Both the position numbers and the translations under genes were made by a program. Under the pieces are notes generated by a model that had not been told where the DNA came from, did not search any database, and was given only the letters and a program-made list of their open reading frames with translations. From the NCBI GenBank assembly GCA_022826515.1, contig JAJDUT010000123.1:72186-136185 (forward strand): a stretch of 64,000 nucleotides of DNA, written 5' to 3'. Shown piece by piece: positions 1-9,002 of this stretch (position 1 is the stretch's first letter; every line of letters begins with the position of its first letter). Origin of the DNA: Candidatus Latescibacterota bacterium (GTDB lineage: Bacteria > Latescibacterota > UBA2968 > UBA8231).

Positions 1-447
1 TTCTGGCAGGTAGGTTTGCCGCAACAGATGGACACCTCGGTGGCCAGCAGTCCCTATTTCAATGTCTTCCTCGCAAGCCAAGTAAGAGGAAACGACAAGG
101 GATTCCTCTCACGTGACCTCACCGTGCGCGACCTTCTGGAAGGCCAGTGGCACATTCATCATGTATTCCCGCGCAGCTATTTGCAGAAGCACGGCTTCCA
201 ACGTGGTCGCTACAATCAGATTGCCAATTATGTGATGATGCAGAGCGAAATCAACATCGCTATCGGGGCTCTGCCACCAGAAAAATACTTCTCAGACCTG
301 TGGGAGCAGTGTAGAAATGGAGCGACTCGCTACGGCGGGATAACCGATGCCGATCAGTTGCAAGAAAACCTTGCGGCCCACTGTATTCCTGGAGGAATGG
401 ACGCCGTAAGTGTCGAAGGCTACGACACTTTCTCTGCAAGGACGTAG
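1..447 (+). CDS. HNH endonuclease-domain protein, C-terminal part (DUF262/DUF1524-like)
   Basis: The frame is open from base 1, so the N-terminus lies left of the window. About 148 residues are visible. The stretch beginning H51-I-H-H-V-F-P, followed about 20 residues later by NQIANYV and then INIAIG and PPEKYF, is the usual layout of the HNH-type nuclease domain that ends GmrSD-like and other DUF262/DUF1524 proteins: a His pair, then an Asn in the N-x-x-x-N helix, then a conserved PxxYF segment. Family members often act as modification-dependent restriction enzymes. Whether an N-terminal DUF262 DGQQR domain exists cannot be seen. It is followed by a toxin-antitoxin pair, in keeping with a small defence cluster. 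Alternative: another HNH family of unknown target. Confidence 0.68.
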   Translation, partial: FWQVGLPQQMDTSVASSPYFNVFLASQVRGNDKGFLSRDLTVRDLLEGQWHIHHVFPRSYLQKHGFQRGRYNQIANYVMMQSEINIAIGALPPEKYFSDLWEQCRNGATRYGGITDADQLQENLAAHCIPGGMDAVSVEGYDTFSART

Positions 448-516
448 AGAACTCATGGCTGCCAAGATACGGGCATACTACGAGACTCTGTAGAGCAGGC
501 ACATAATAACCGACTA

Positions 517-546
517 TTGACCTGTTTATATCCAATTGGTTATAAT
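517..546 (+). promoter_or_regulatory. sigma70-like promoter of the toxin-antitoxin pair
   Basis: TTGACC at 517-522, an 18-bp spacer and a perfect TATAAT at 541-546; a second TATAAT sits at 549-554. With the first -10 box, transcription would begin only about 7 nt before the ATG at 560, and no Shine-Dalgarno sequence is visible there, so the first gene may be read from a nearly leaderless mRNA. Confidence 0.6.
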
Positions 547-559
547 GTTATAATGCTTT

Positions 560-937
560 ATGAACCACGAAAGAGTGAGACTAAGACTAAGCTTAAAAGA
601 AGCTATATGGGTCGGGGATTCTAAGGCAAAGCTGAAGGAATTTCCGGAGTCTGTTCAAAAGGATATAGGTGACGCTCTGTTTATTGCACAGGCGGGAAGC
701 ATGTCGCCGGCGGCCAAATCGTTCAGGGGCGTTGGCTCAGGTGTTTTTGAGATACGGGCGGATCATAGAACAGACACTTACCGTGCTGTGTATGCAGTGA
801 AAATTGGAGAGCGGGTTTATGTGTTGCATTGTTTTCAAAAAAAATCAAGGCGCGGAATAAAAACTCCAAAGGAAGAGGTAGACCTTATCAAGAGACGTCT
901 GAGAATGGCGCAGGAACTGGAGGCGAATGAATTATGA
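560..937 (+). CDS. Gp49/HigB-like type II toxin (RelE superfamily)
   Basis: The 125-residue protein has the RelE-fold pattern of the phage-derived Gp49-like (DUF891) toxins: an N-terminal helix pair (KAKLKEFPESVQKDIGDAL), then strands containing FEIRADHRTDTYRAVYAV, VYVLHCFQKKS and a C-terminal helix with the TPKEEVDLIKRR segment. In this family the conserved Arg/Tyr and the Phe-x-Lys-Lys strand form the mRNA-cleaving surface; these residues are present. It overlaps the next gene by 4 bp (ATGA), and toxin-before-antitoxin is the usual HigBA order. The pair is visibly more AT-rich than the secreted-protein genes downstream, which fits recent acquisition. Confidence 0.85.
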   Translation: MNHERVRLRLSLKEAIWVGDSKAKLKEFPESVQKDIGDALFIAQAGSMSPAAKSFRGVGSGVFEIRADHRTDTYRAVYAVKIGERVYVLHCFQKKSRRGIKTPKEEVDLIKRRLRMAQELEANEL

Positions 938-1257
938 GTGAGAAGATTGCATTTGAAAAGAGTTCGGGCAATGTGTTTGAAGATCTCGGCTTGCCAGATG
1001 CAGAGGAATTGTTTCTCAGGGCGACACTTGGATTTAAAGTGTTCCAGATTATAGAAGATCGAAAGCTGACCCAAGCAGAGGCCGCAAAGATTTTAGGGGT
1101 GAAGCAACCTGAAATATCTCGGCTAAAGAAGTGCAATTTTAACCATTACAGTGTTGAGCGGTTAATGACGTTTCTCAACCGACTGAATCTCGATATTGAG
1201 ATTCACATTATTCCCTCAGAAAATAGAGAAGGACAACAGCGAGTTGTTGCGGTTTAG
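934..1257 (+). CDS. XRE-family antitoxin (HigA2-like)
   Basis: This 107-residue protein carries a Cro/CI helix-turn-helix in the middle (KLTQAEAAKILGVKQPEISRL) followed by the YSVERLMTFLNRLNLDIEI segment typical of antitoxins paired with Gp49-like toxins. It presumably binds and neutralises the toxin encoded just upstream and represses their shared promoter at 517-546. Start ATG overlaps the toxin stop by 4 bp, implying translational coupling. A short imperfect hairpin (1260-1279) follows the stop. Confidence 0.85.
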   Translation: MSEKIAFEKSSGNVFEDLGLPDAEELFLRATLGFKVFQIIEDRKLTQAEAAKILGVKQPEISRLKKCNFNHYSVERLMTFLNRLNLDIEIHIIPSENREGQQRVVAV

Positions 1258-1284
1258 CTCTTCCAGCCGACGGCTGAAGAAAGA

Positions 1285-1566
1285 ATGAAGAGCATGGCTT
1301 CCACGAATCCCTATCCCCTTCACCTGCTCGCCTCGCTCAAATCCGAGGCCGAAAAAGTGGCGGCAGCCGAGGGCACGACGCTTGACCAGTTTATCAACGT
1401 GGCCATAGCGGAGAAGCTAGCGGCCTTGCGGACCGCCCGCTACTTCCAAGACCGGGCCGCCGGTGCTGATTTGGAGGCTTTTGACCGTCTGCTCGCGACG
1501 GCGGGCGATGAGCCACCGCGCCTTGGGGATGAGGTGTTGCCGACAGAAAATCAACGTTCCGATTAA
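1285..1566 (+). CDS. orphan RHH-type antitoxin-like protein (HicB-related)
   Basis: A 93-residue protein whose N-terminal half (NPYPLHLLASLKSEAEKVA, then EGTTLDQFINVAIAEKLA) matches the ribbon-helix-helix proteins often labelled HicB-family antitoxin: one short strand followed by two helices. The C-terminal half (YFQDRAAGADLEAFDRLL) is the tail usually seen with them. Such genes normally precede a toxin gene, but here the next gene is a large exported protein, so this looks like a solitary antitoxin or regulator. Two in-frame ATGs (1285, 1294) are possible; GAAGAAAG upstream favours the first. Confidence 0.65.
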   Translation: MKSMASTNPYPLHLLASLKSEAEKVAAAEGTTLDQFINVAIAEKLAALRTARYFQDRAAGADLEAFDRLLATAGDEPPRLGDEVLPTENQRSD

Positions 1567-1605
1567 AACGGGGTGCTTTCTATCGCCATAAAGAGGGCCA
1601 CGCTT

Positions 1606-3522
1606 ATGCTAAAGACCTGCATCCGACTTGTGCTGGCGTTCGCTTGGCTGACTAGCAGTGCAGACGCGCTGACGATTTATCGGATCGGCGGTTCGTCGCT
1701 GCCGGTGCCGGAGTTGGCCGAGGGAGTGGAGTTTGTGCAGCTCGATTGGGAGGGGGTGGAATCGGCGCAGCACGGTCAGGTCGAATCGCTGAAGATCGAT
1801 GCGGACTTTATTGAGCCGGAGCAACTGGATCCGTCGGTAAACCTGACGCCGCGCCTCAAGGAGCGCGGTGGCCGGGTGCAGACGCTGGTCTGGCGGGGTT
1901 GGGAGCGAAGCGGCGATACCGAGGCCGTGCTGTGGGACGAAGACGTCGAGACCGTCTTTTTGGGCGACGGGCATTGGACGACCTCGGGCATTGGCGTGCG
2001 CAATAAAAGCCTGATCTTCGAGTTCGGAGGTAACTTCACGGTCGAGCGCGTCAAGTTCTATCCGCGCGAGCGCTTTGAGGAAGAGCGCTTCCTACAGCGC
2101 TTTATCATCGGCATCAGCGACGGCGATCCGCTCAAGGAAGGTACGCGCGAGTACACTGCGGGCACGCGCGGTTCCTTCCTTGACTTTGACATCGTACATC
2201 GGGCTACCGAAAACACGACCTCGATAGTCGAATTGGAACTGCCGCCAGAGCCGATTCGCCGCATGCTCTTTGAAGCGCACGAGAACACCCAAGGCATCTG
2301 GGAAATCGCCGAGTTTGAGATCTATGGCAAGGGCTTTACACCGACGGCGCGCTACGTGTCCAATGTGCTCGATTTGGGTGGGCGGGCGGCGTTGGGCGAA
2401 TTAAGCTGGGGCAGCCAAGTCGATCCCGGCGCACAAATCGAGCTAAGTATGCGCGCTGGCGACGACAGCGATCCCAACACCTATTGGCGCAGCACGTTCC
2501 GCGGCGACGAGCGGACTCGGCTGGATACTCGGGGGCGACCTTTGACGCTGCGGTCGTACAACCGGCTGGAGAAGGCCCAGCAGGCCGGCATCTCGCCCGA
2601 TACGGAAAACTGGGAGGGCTGGAGCGCGGCCTACGACTTGACGCAAAGCAGCGCCGCCATGCAGGGGACGCAACCTCGGCAATTCGTGCAGGTCCGGGCC
2701 AACTTCCAGTCCACGGTAGAAGCAGGAGGCCGGCTGCACTTCGTGCAGTTTGCCGTGTCTAGGCCGCCGATGGCTTCCTTGGTGTTGGCCGAGATTACAC
2801 CTGTTTTGGCGACCACGGGCGTGGCGACGGAGTTTACCTACATGCTGCTGCCGCGACTAGAAGCCGAGGACTTGGGTTTTGATACGATTGAGATTGACAC
2901 GCCGACTGAGGCGGAGGGCATTGATGCGGTGCGCTATAGTGGGGAAGAGGTCGCCTTTGAGGTGCGGCGGCTGGATGGGCTCGGCTTTGAGGTCGGTGTT
3001 CCGCGGATAGACCAAGCGCGCGATGGCGAGTTGATTGAGGTGGTCTTTCGCTGTGAGGTTTTCAAGTTTGGCACCTTGTTCTCGGGTCGCGTGTACGACA
3101 GCACTCGGCCGCAGGAGGTGCGCCAAGTGGTGACGCCGGGTGAGGTGGTTGAGTTGGTCGAGGGCAATACGCTGAGTGTGGGGTTGACTAATATCGCTGG
3201 ACAGGTGGTCGGCGCGCTCAGACTCGTGCCAGCCGCGTTTACGCCCAATGGAGATCAGATCAACGATGCGGTGCGGATTGAATACGACTTGTTGAATGTG
3301 ATCGGGAGTGCCGAGGTAGCGGTGGTGCTGTACGATTTGCAGGGGACGCGGCTCGGCGAGGTTTTCCGCGGACCGGCGCAGAGCGGCCAGTTTGCCGCGG
3401 AGTGGGACGGCCGGGATGGAACGGGGGCCTTGCTCAATCCCGGGCTGTACGTGCTGCGTCTTGAGGTAGAGACTGATGGCGGTACCAAGGCTCGCTCGCG
3501 CATCGTCTCGCTGGCGTACTAA
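1606..3522 (+). CDS. exported discoidin-like protein with FlgD/CHU_C-type C-terminal domain
   Basis: The start is placed at ATG 1606 rather than an in-frame GTG at 1573, because it is preceded by GAGG and begins a clear signal peptide (MLKTCIRLVLAFAWLTSSADA, cleavage near residue 21). The 638-residue product has a beta-rich N-terminal half resembling F5/8-type (discoidin) carbohydrate- or surface-binding domains (about 125-245), a middle beta-sandwich region with an LDLGG...W motif and a PRQFVQVRANF strand (about 250-400), and a C-terminal Ig-like unit from about residue 543 with FTPNGDQIN, VVLYDLQG and WDGRDGTG motifs. That last unit is the FlgD-Ig/CHU_C type found at the ends of surface or secreted proteins. 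It forms an operon with the next, paralogous gene (13 bp gap), and is homologous to the products of 43633-45717 and 51164-53215. Confidence 0.75.
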   Translation: MLKTCIRLVLAFAWLTSSADALTIYRIGGSSLPVPELAEGVEFVQLDWEGVESAQHGQVESLKIDADFIEPEQLDPSVNLTPRLKERGGRVQTLVWRGWERSGDTEAVLWDEDVETVFLGDGHWTTSGIGVRNKSLIFEFGGNFTVERVKFYPRERFEEERFLQRFIIGISDGDPLKEGTREYTAGTRGSFLDFDIVHRATENTTSIVELELPPEPIRRMLFEAHENTQGIWEIAEFEIYGKGFTPTARYVSNVLDLGGRAALGELSWGSQVDPGAQIELSMRAGDDSDPNTYWRSTFRGDERTRLDTRGRPLTLRSYNRLEKAQQAGISPDTENWEGWSAAYDLTQSSAAMQGTQPRQFVQVRANFQSTVEAGGRLHFVQFAVSRPPMASLVLAEITPVLATTGVATEFTYMLLPRLEAEDLGFDTIEIDTPTEAEGIDAVRYSGEEVAFEVRRLDGLGFEVGVPRIDQARDGELIEVVFRCEVFKFGTLFSGRVYDSTRPQEVRQVVTPGEVVELVEGNTLSVGLTNIAGQVVGALRLVPAAFTPNGDQINDAVRIEYDLLNVIGSAEVAVVLYDLQGTRLGEVFRGPAQSGQFAAEWDGRDGTGALLNPGLYVLRLEVETDGGTKARSRIVSLAY

Positions 3523-3535
3523 GAGGAGAGGACTT

Positions 3536-6175
3536 ATGCGCTACATCGCCGTTGTTTTGCTGTGGGTAGCCGCAGTCCATGCCCAAGGGGGCGGCTACCG
3601 GCTCACCGCGGATCAGCTCGTCATTGACCGCGCTGCGCACTGGCGCGCTTGGGAGTTCCCGGTGGGGACGCTGACGATTGACGCAAGCGGTGCGGTGACG
3701 CCGTTTGAACTGCGCCGCAATACCGATGCCACCAAGGACATCGTCCACTTCTTGCGCCTGCATCCGCCCGAATACCTCGCGCGGGAAAAGGCGGCCGAGG
3801 AAATCGTGCTCGCGGATGCCGTAGAAGCGGGTTCTAACGCGCCCGGCGTGCTCCATGTGCTCGACGGCGACTTGGCGACCTACTGGGAGCCTGAGCCGGT
3901 CGCAGATGCTGCGGAGTTGGGTGCGCAGTGGTGGTTTACAATCGACTTAGGCCGACTGGTAATCGCCAAGCGCATCGTGCTCAAGTTCGTCGAAGAAGGT
4001 TTAGGCGATCCTTTTTTGCAGTACGACGTGCTGATCTCCGATGGCGAGGTACCGGAGAAGTTCATCGCTTCGGAGGAGCCGGAGTTCGATGTGGTGTGGC
4101 GCACGTTGAAACCGAACAAGACCGAGCGGCTGCTGGAAATTTCTCTCGGCGAGCGCGCGGAGGCCGAGGAGCAGGAACTGTCGGACCAGCCGATCAACGC
4201 CCCGCCGACTTCGGCGATCTCGGTGGCGCAGAAAGAATTCGCTGGCACCGGAGTGCGGCTGGTGCAGGTGGTGGTGCGGGGGTCGGACTCCGACCGTGGT
4301 TTTGAGGTCAGCGAGGTGGAATACGAGGCATTGCCCGCGGCCGAGCAGGGCGCGGTCGTCTATTACAAGTTGCAGCGCGACGGGCGGCTGACCGAGGTCG
4401 ATGAGGCGGACTATGCGCAGCTACCCGCCGACCAGCAGGGCGGGATTTCCTACTATCGCTGGGAGCGGCCTCGGTTGGCCGAACTCGAAGTGTGGCACGA
4501 GGGCGACGACGCGATGATTGCTTCCTTGGCCCGGGGCGGCGACGTGTTTGCCTCGCAAGGGCTGCCGGTGGGACGGACCATCGACGGCAACGTACAGACC
4601 TACGTGGATTTGATCTTCTCCTTCGACCGCCAAACCATTCCCGGCCCCGAAGGCCATATAAGCTTTGATCTGGGCTCGACGTACTGGATCGACACCTTCC
4701 GCCTTGCCTACGGTGGCCAGGCGCTCCGCGACCGCTTCAGCTTTCCCTCCTACCGCCTCGATGCGTCGGACGGCGCGCTCAACGCCGACGGCAGCCTCAA
4801 GTGGACGACTGTGGCCAGCCGCCAGCAGTCGAGTACGCGCAAGGAATATGAGGGCCACGACTTTGAACTGATCAAGACGCGCTTTTTCCGCCTAGTGTGG
4901 GAGCAAATCATCGTGGCCGTCGGCGGGCACCGGGGATTCCCCGCTTCGGTGCAGCTCTACGGTCGAGGGTTTCAACCCGAGGTCTGGCTGGAGTCGGGCT
5001 TGGTGCGGCTGGGCGGGCGGCGGAACCTGTTGTCGATAAAATGGGATGCGGATACGCCGCCGGGGACCAACGTGCTGGTGCAGACGCGCACGGGCAACGA
5101 GTTGAGCGAGGTGCTGCACTATTTCAAAAAGGACGGCACGGAGATTTCCGAGAAGGAGTACAACAATCCGACGCTGTTGGACATCTTTAAGGGGCCGATT
5201 GTCGCCGAGGAGGTGGAAGGGGACGACTGGAGCGGCTGGAGTCAGCCCTATGAGAATCCAACGGGGAGTGCGATTACCTCGCCTAGTCCGCGCGAGTTTC
5301 TCAAGGTGCGGGCGACCATGCTGTCTGAGGATCCGGACATCAACGCTACGCTGCGCTCGGTCCGCCTCAATTTCACTAGTCCGGTGGCCCAAGGGCTGAC
5401 GGGCGAGATTGCGCCGTTCAGGGTTGATTCGCTGGGCGTGGAGCGTCCCTTTTCCCTGTACGTCCGGCCACAATTCGATCGTCGCGACCCTGGCTTCGAT
5501 CAGTTGCTGTTGGTTGCGCCGGCGGATATGGCGCTCGGTTTTGCGGGGCTGTACGCGGGTCAGGCTGGAGACGAGCTCGAGGTGGAGGGCGTCGAGGTTA
5601 TTCCCACGGGCGTGGACAGCTTGCAACTATCCTTTGCCGAGATTCAGCCCAACACGGACGTTGAAGTCGTTCGCCTCGACTTTCGCACCGCGCTCTTTGG
5701 CATGGGTGCGGTGCTGCGCGCGTCATTACAGCACAGCGCCGGGGGCGAGGGTACTTGGCAGCGGGTGGATCCGGGCAACGCGCTCGACGCGGTGGCGGGC
5801 AATACGACGACGCTGGTGGGCGACCCGACGCGAGGGGAACTGCTGCTCGACGTGGAGGTGCGTCCGCCGGCGTTTACGCCCAATGGCGACGGGGTCAACG
5901 ATCATGCGGTTTTTGCCTTCAAGGTCGTGCGCTTGGACGACGATGGTCCGCTGGAAGTCGCCATCTACGATTTGAGCGGCCGGCTGATGCGCCAGCTCGC
6001 CGAGCAAAGATCGAAGACTACTGGCCAGTACGAGATTGCTTGGGATGGCATGGACGAACAGGGGGTACGCGTTCCGCCGGGCGTCTATTGCGCGTTGCTT
6101 AGGGTGGCTGTTGACGCCGGGGGATTGAGCGCGGAACGGACCGAGGTGCTGCGCACGGTGGCGGTGGCCTATTGA
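3536..6175 (+). CDS. large exported discoidin-like protein with FlgD/CHU_C-type C-terminus
   Basis: Start ATG 3536 follows a strong AAGAGGAGAGG site and opens a signal peptide (MRYIAVVLLWVAAVHA, then QGGG). The 879-residue product has one discoidin-like unit near 110-260 (DLATYW...WWFTIDLGR), a second near 340-490 (GNVQTYVDL...ISFDLGSTYWIDTFRLAYGG), a beta-sandwich with the WSGWSQPYENP and PREFLKVRATM motifs, and the C-terminal FTPNGDGVND Ig-like unit from about residue 780. Three short segments repeat a Tyr-x-Lys-...-Asp-Gly-x-x-Glu-(Val/Ile)-x-Glu-...-Tyr pattern: two in tandem around residues 268-310 and one near 527-543. The gene is the second of a two-gene operon. A surface or extracellular binding role is inferred from architecture only. 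Confidence 0.75.
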   Translation: MRYIAVVLLWVAAVHAQGGGYRLTADQLVIDRAAHWRAWEFPVGTLTIDASGAVTPFELRRNTDATKDIVHFLRLHPPEYLAREKAAEEIVLADAVEAGSNAPGVLHVLDGDLATYWEPEPVADAAELGAQWWFTIDLGRLVIAKRIVLKFVEEGLGDPFLQYDVLISDGEVPEKFIASEEPEFDVVWRTLKPNKTERLLEISLGERAEAEEQELSDQPINAPPTSAISVAQKEFAGTGVRLVQVVVRGSDSDRGFEVSEVEYEALPAAEQGAVVYYKLQRDGRLTEVDEADYAQLPADQQGGISYYRWERPRLAELEVWHEGDDAMIASLARGGDVFASQGLPVGRTIDGNVQTYVDLIFSFDRQTIPGPEGHISFDLGSTYWIDTFRLAYGGQALRDRFSFPSYRLDASDGALNADGSLKWTTVASRQQSSTRKEYEGHDFELIKTRFFRLVWEQIIVAVGGHRGFPASVQLYGRGFQPEVWLESGLVRLGGRRNLLSIKWDADTPPGTNVLVQTRTGNELSEVLHYFKKDGTEISEKEYNNPTLLDIFKGPIVAEEVEGDDWSGWSQPYENPTGSAITSPSPREFLKVRATMLSEDPDINATLRSVRLNFTSPVAQGLTGEIAPFRVDSLGVERPFSLYVRPQFDRRDPGFDQLLLVAPADMALGFAGLYAGQAGDELEVEGVEVIPTGVDSLQLSFAEIQPNTDVEVVRLDFRTALFGMGAVLRASLQHSAGGEGTWQRVDPGNALDAVAGNTTTLVGDPTRGELLLDVEVRPPAFTPNGDGVNDHAVFAFKVVRLDDDGPLEVAIYDLSGRLMRQLAEQRSKTTGQYEIAWDGMDEQGVRVPPGVYCALLRVAVDAGGLSAERTEVLRTVAVAY

Positions 6176-6318
6176 AGGCTGTGGTATTTGCGCGAATCCG
6201 CAATTGTTCCCTCACTACTTGCTGACTCGTCGATCAAATATGTACGCGACTTGTGCAATCTGCGGATAATGGCGGAGACTGTGTGCGGTGACTTCGTCGA
6301 ACAGTGGAACAAATAGCG

Positions 6319-7782
6319 ATGAGCAATAGACCCAATATTCTTTTTTTGATGGCCGATCAGATGCAGGCCCGCGTGCTCGATCCAGATCACGTCTGTCAAA
6401 CTCCGTACTTGGATCGGCTGGCCGGGGAGGGTGTGCGTTTTACTCGCGCCTATACGCCCAATAATATTTGCTCGCCGACCCGGGCGAGCCTGATGACCGG
6501 GTTGATGCCGCACAACCACGGGGTGCTGGAGGTGCTCTATCCCAAGGTGCCGGATTTACATGCGCTGCGCACCGATAAGGTGCATTGGGCCGAGCGCATG
6601 GTAGATGCTGGTTATCGCACGGGGTATTTCGGCAAGTGGCATGTTGAGCGCGATAATGCGCCGGGCCGTTTCGGCTGGCAGGTCAACGGGGTTCGCGGTG
6701 GTGCGCTTTTCAATGAGTTGGTCGCCGAAGTGCTGGGAGATAAGCCGCTGCGGCCGGAGTGCGATCCGGCGCATTATCTCGAAGCACCGCACGGCTATGG
6801 CCCCCATCTGTTCTACGGGGTGACCGACCGGCCGGCGGCAGAGCGCAGCATGGGGCTGACGACGACGCTGGCGCTGCGCTATCTGGAGGAAGTGGTACAA
6901 GGCGACGATCCGTGGTGTGCTTTTGTCAGCTTTGAGGAGCCGCACGATCCCTTTATCGCCAGCCGCGAATTCTACGACCGCTATGCGGATCAAGAGTTGC
7001 CGCCGCCGCCCAACGCTGATGATGATCTGGCGGACCGGCCGGGGCTTTATCGGCGGGCGCAGGGCATTTGGCGTCAGCTCGACGAGGAGCACAAGCGTGA
7101 AGCGCGGGCGTGTTATTTCGCGTCGATTAGTGAAATAGATGCGCAGTTCGGGCGGGTGATCGACTTTCTCCAAGAGACTGGCAAACTCGACGATACGATC
7201 GTTGTAATGTGCGCCGACCACGGGGATTTGTTGGGCGCGCACGGTCTGTTCTTCAAGGATATTTCCGCTTTTGAAGAAGTGTATCAGGTGCCGCTTATTG
7301 TGCGTGGACCTAACATTGCGAGGAATGCTATTTGCGAGGGTCGAGTCGGCTTGCACGATCTGTGCCCGACGTTGTTGGAACTGGCCGACTGCGAGTCTGT
7401 TGATGGGGACGATTCCCGCTCTTTTGTCGAGCTGTTGCTCGACCCGGCGAATGTGGCCGACGAATGGACCCGGGGTTATGCCGAATACTTTGGCAACCGC
7501 CATCGGCTGACGCAGCGGGTGGTGTGGGATGGGCCGTGGAAGTTTGTGTTTAACGGCTTTGATTTCGACGAGTTGTACCAGCTAGACGAAGACCCCTATG
7601 AAATGAAAAATCTGGCGCAGGATCCGGCCTATGGGGAGCAGGTTAAAAAAATGACGCGGCTCTATTGGTGCTATGCCCGCGATACGGGCGACACGCCGCT
7701 TTTTGAAACGCTCTATCCCGCGTTGCGTTTGGGGGCAGTGGGGCCGCTGGCCGCGGATGAAAACGAAATCTCACAAAAATAG
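6319..7782 (+). CDS. sulfatase (type I, formylglycine-dependent)
   Basis: The product (487 residues from ATG 6319; an in-frame GTG lies at 6304) starts NRPNILFLMADQMQ, the metal-binding strand of the alkaline phosphatase/sulfatase fold. Cys51 lies in CSPTRASLMTG, the C-x-P-(S/T)-R sulfatase signature whose Cys is converted to formylglycine. Further landmarks are GYFGKWH around 100 and the metal site MCADHGDLLGAHG near 300. There is no obvious signal peptide, so a cytoplasmic location is likely. Hydrolysis of a sulfate ester on a sugar or small molecule is expected. It is followed 11 bp later by an enolase-superfamily gene, suggesting a shared catabolic pathway. The exact substrate cannot be read from sequence. 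Confidence 0.9.
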   Translation: MSNRPNILFLMADQMQARVLDPDHVCQTPYLDRLAGEGVRFTRAYTPNNICSPTRASLMTGLMPHNHGVLEVLYPKVPDLHALRTDKVHWAERMVDAGYRTGYFGKWHVERDNAPGRFGWQVNGVRGGALFNELVAEVLGDKPLRPECDPAHYLEAPHGYGPHLFYGVTDRPAAERSMGLTTTLALRYLEEVVQGDDPWCAFVSFEEPHDPFIASREFYDRYADQELPPPPNADDDLADRPGLYRRAQGIWRQLDEEHKREARACYFASISEIDAQFGRVIDFLQETGKLDDTIVVMCADHGDLLGAHGLFFKDISAFEEVYQVPLIVRGPNIARNAICEGRVGLHDLCPTLLELADCESVDGDDSRSFVELLLDPANVADEWTRGYAEYFGNRHRLTQRVVWDGPWKFVFNGFDFDELYQLDEDPYEMKNLAQDPAYGEQVKKMTRLYWCYARDTGDTPLFETLYPALRLGAVGPLAADENEISQK

Positions 7783-7793
7783 AGGAGCTAACG

Positions 7794-8954
7794 ATGGCAC
7801 GAGATATCAAGATCACCCGCATCACTACGACGCATTTCGACTACGAGATCGCCGATATGGAGTTGGAGGAGCAATTGGGCTTTGACACGGTCTATAGAAA
7901 AGGAGGTCGTCTGTCTCAGAGTGGCGGCATCCTGACTATCGAGACTAGCGCCGGGGTTAGCGGCATCGCGCCCGGTGGCATCGATCCCCGCACGGCGCAG
8001 TACTTGCTCGGCCGCAACCCGCTGGACCGCGAGATCATTTGGCACGATCTCAAGCGCTCGCGGCGCGGCCAAGACGGCACGCCACCGGGCGCAGTGGACA
8101 CCGCGCTGTGGGATTTTGCTGGCAAGCTCTATGACGCGCCGATCTACGAGCTCTTGGGCGGGGGTTGGCGCAAGAAGTTGCCGGCCTACGCCTCGACCTA
8201 CCACGGCGACGAAAACGGCGGGTTGACGACGCCGGACGACTTCGCGCAATTCGCGCTGCGCTGCAAGGAGCAATACGGCTACCCGGCGTTTAAGATCCAC
8301 GGCTGGGTCAACGGGCCGATCGACCGCGAGGTGGCGGCGGTGTTAGCCATTCGCGAAGCGGTGGGCGACGATATGGATTTGTTGCTCGATCCGGCCGGGT
8401 GTTTTCCCACCTTCGAGGATGTGCTCAAGGTGGGTCGTGCCTGCGACGAGGCGCGCTATATGTGGTATGAAGATCCGTTTAGGGGCGGCGGGTTTTCGCG
8501 CTTTGCCCACGCCAAGCTGCGCGAGCTGATCAAGACGCCGATGCTGATGGGCGAACACGTGCGCGGGCTGGAGGCCAAGGCCGATACGATTACCGCGGGT
8601 GCTACCGACTTTGTGCGCGCCAATAGCAGCGCCGATGGCGGCATTACCGGGGTGATGAAGATCGCCGCTATGGCCGAGTCGCACGGGCTGGACGTGGAGT
8701 TGCACGGCGGCAGTCTGGCGCACCGGCACATCATGGCGACCTTGCGTAATGCCAACTATTACGAGTTGGGACTGGTACATCCTCTGGTCAACGATACCAA
8801 GCCGGCGGTTTACAGCGAGAGGCGCTGGCTCGACGAGTTGGATTCGGTGGATGAGAACGGCTGTGTGGAAGTGCCGGAGGGGCCGGGGTTGGGCGTGGAG
8901 GTGGACTGGGATTGGATTGAGGAGCATAAGACTGGGGAAATGGTTTACGAATAG
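7794..8954 (+). CDS. enolase-superfamily enzyme (mandelate racemase/muconate lactonizing type)
   Basis: The 386-residue protein has the two-domain enolase-superfamily layout: an N-terminal capping domain to about 125 and a barrel domain after PPGAVDTALWDFAGK. Barrel landmarks include FKIHGW (K-x-H on strand 2), LLLDPAG, YEDPFRG and GEHVRG, which supply the Asp, Glu and Glu metal ligands, and an LHGGS segment near the end. These enzymes abstract a proton alpha to a carboxylate, most often dehydrating sugar acids. SD-like AGGAG lies before ATG 7794. Pairing with the sulfatase suggests use of a sulfated sugar, but no substrate can be assigned. Confidence 0.88.
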   Translation: MARDIKITRITTTHFDYEIADMELEEQLGFDTVYRKGGRLSQSGGILTIETSAGVSGIAPGGIDPRTAQYLLGRNPLDREIIWHDLKRSRRGQDGTPPGAVDTALWDFAGKLYDAPIYELLGGGWRKKLPAYASTYHGDENGGLTTPDDFAQFALRCKEQYGYPAFKIHGWVNGPIDREVAAVLAIREAVGDDMDLLLDPAGCFPTFEDVLKVGRACDEARYMWYEDPFRGGGFSRFAHAKLRELIKTPMLMGEHVRGLEAKADTITAGATDFVRANSSADGGITGVMKIAAMAESHGLDVELHGGSLAHRHIMATLRNANYYELGLVHPLVNDTKPAVYSERRWLDELDSVDENGCVEVPEGPGLGVEVDWDWIEEHKTGEMVYE

Positions 8955-9002
8955 CCAAGGTGTTGGGCACAGTGGAGGTGGCCCCTTAATCATTATTGTA
9001 TA

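Noticed and set aside
4892..5626. 244-codon antisense frame inside the discoidin gene
   Set aside because: Low-complexity Arg/His-rich product with no domain; explained by codon bias of the real gene.
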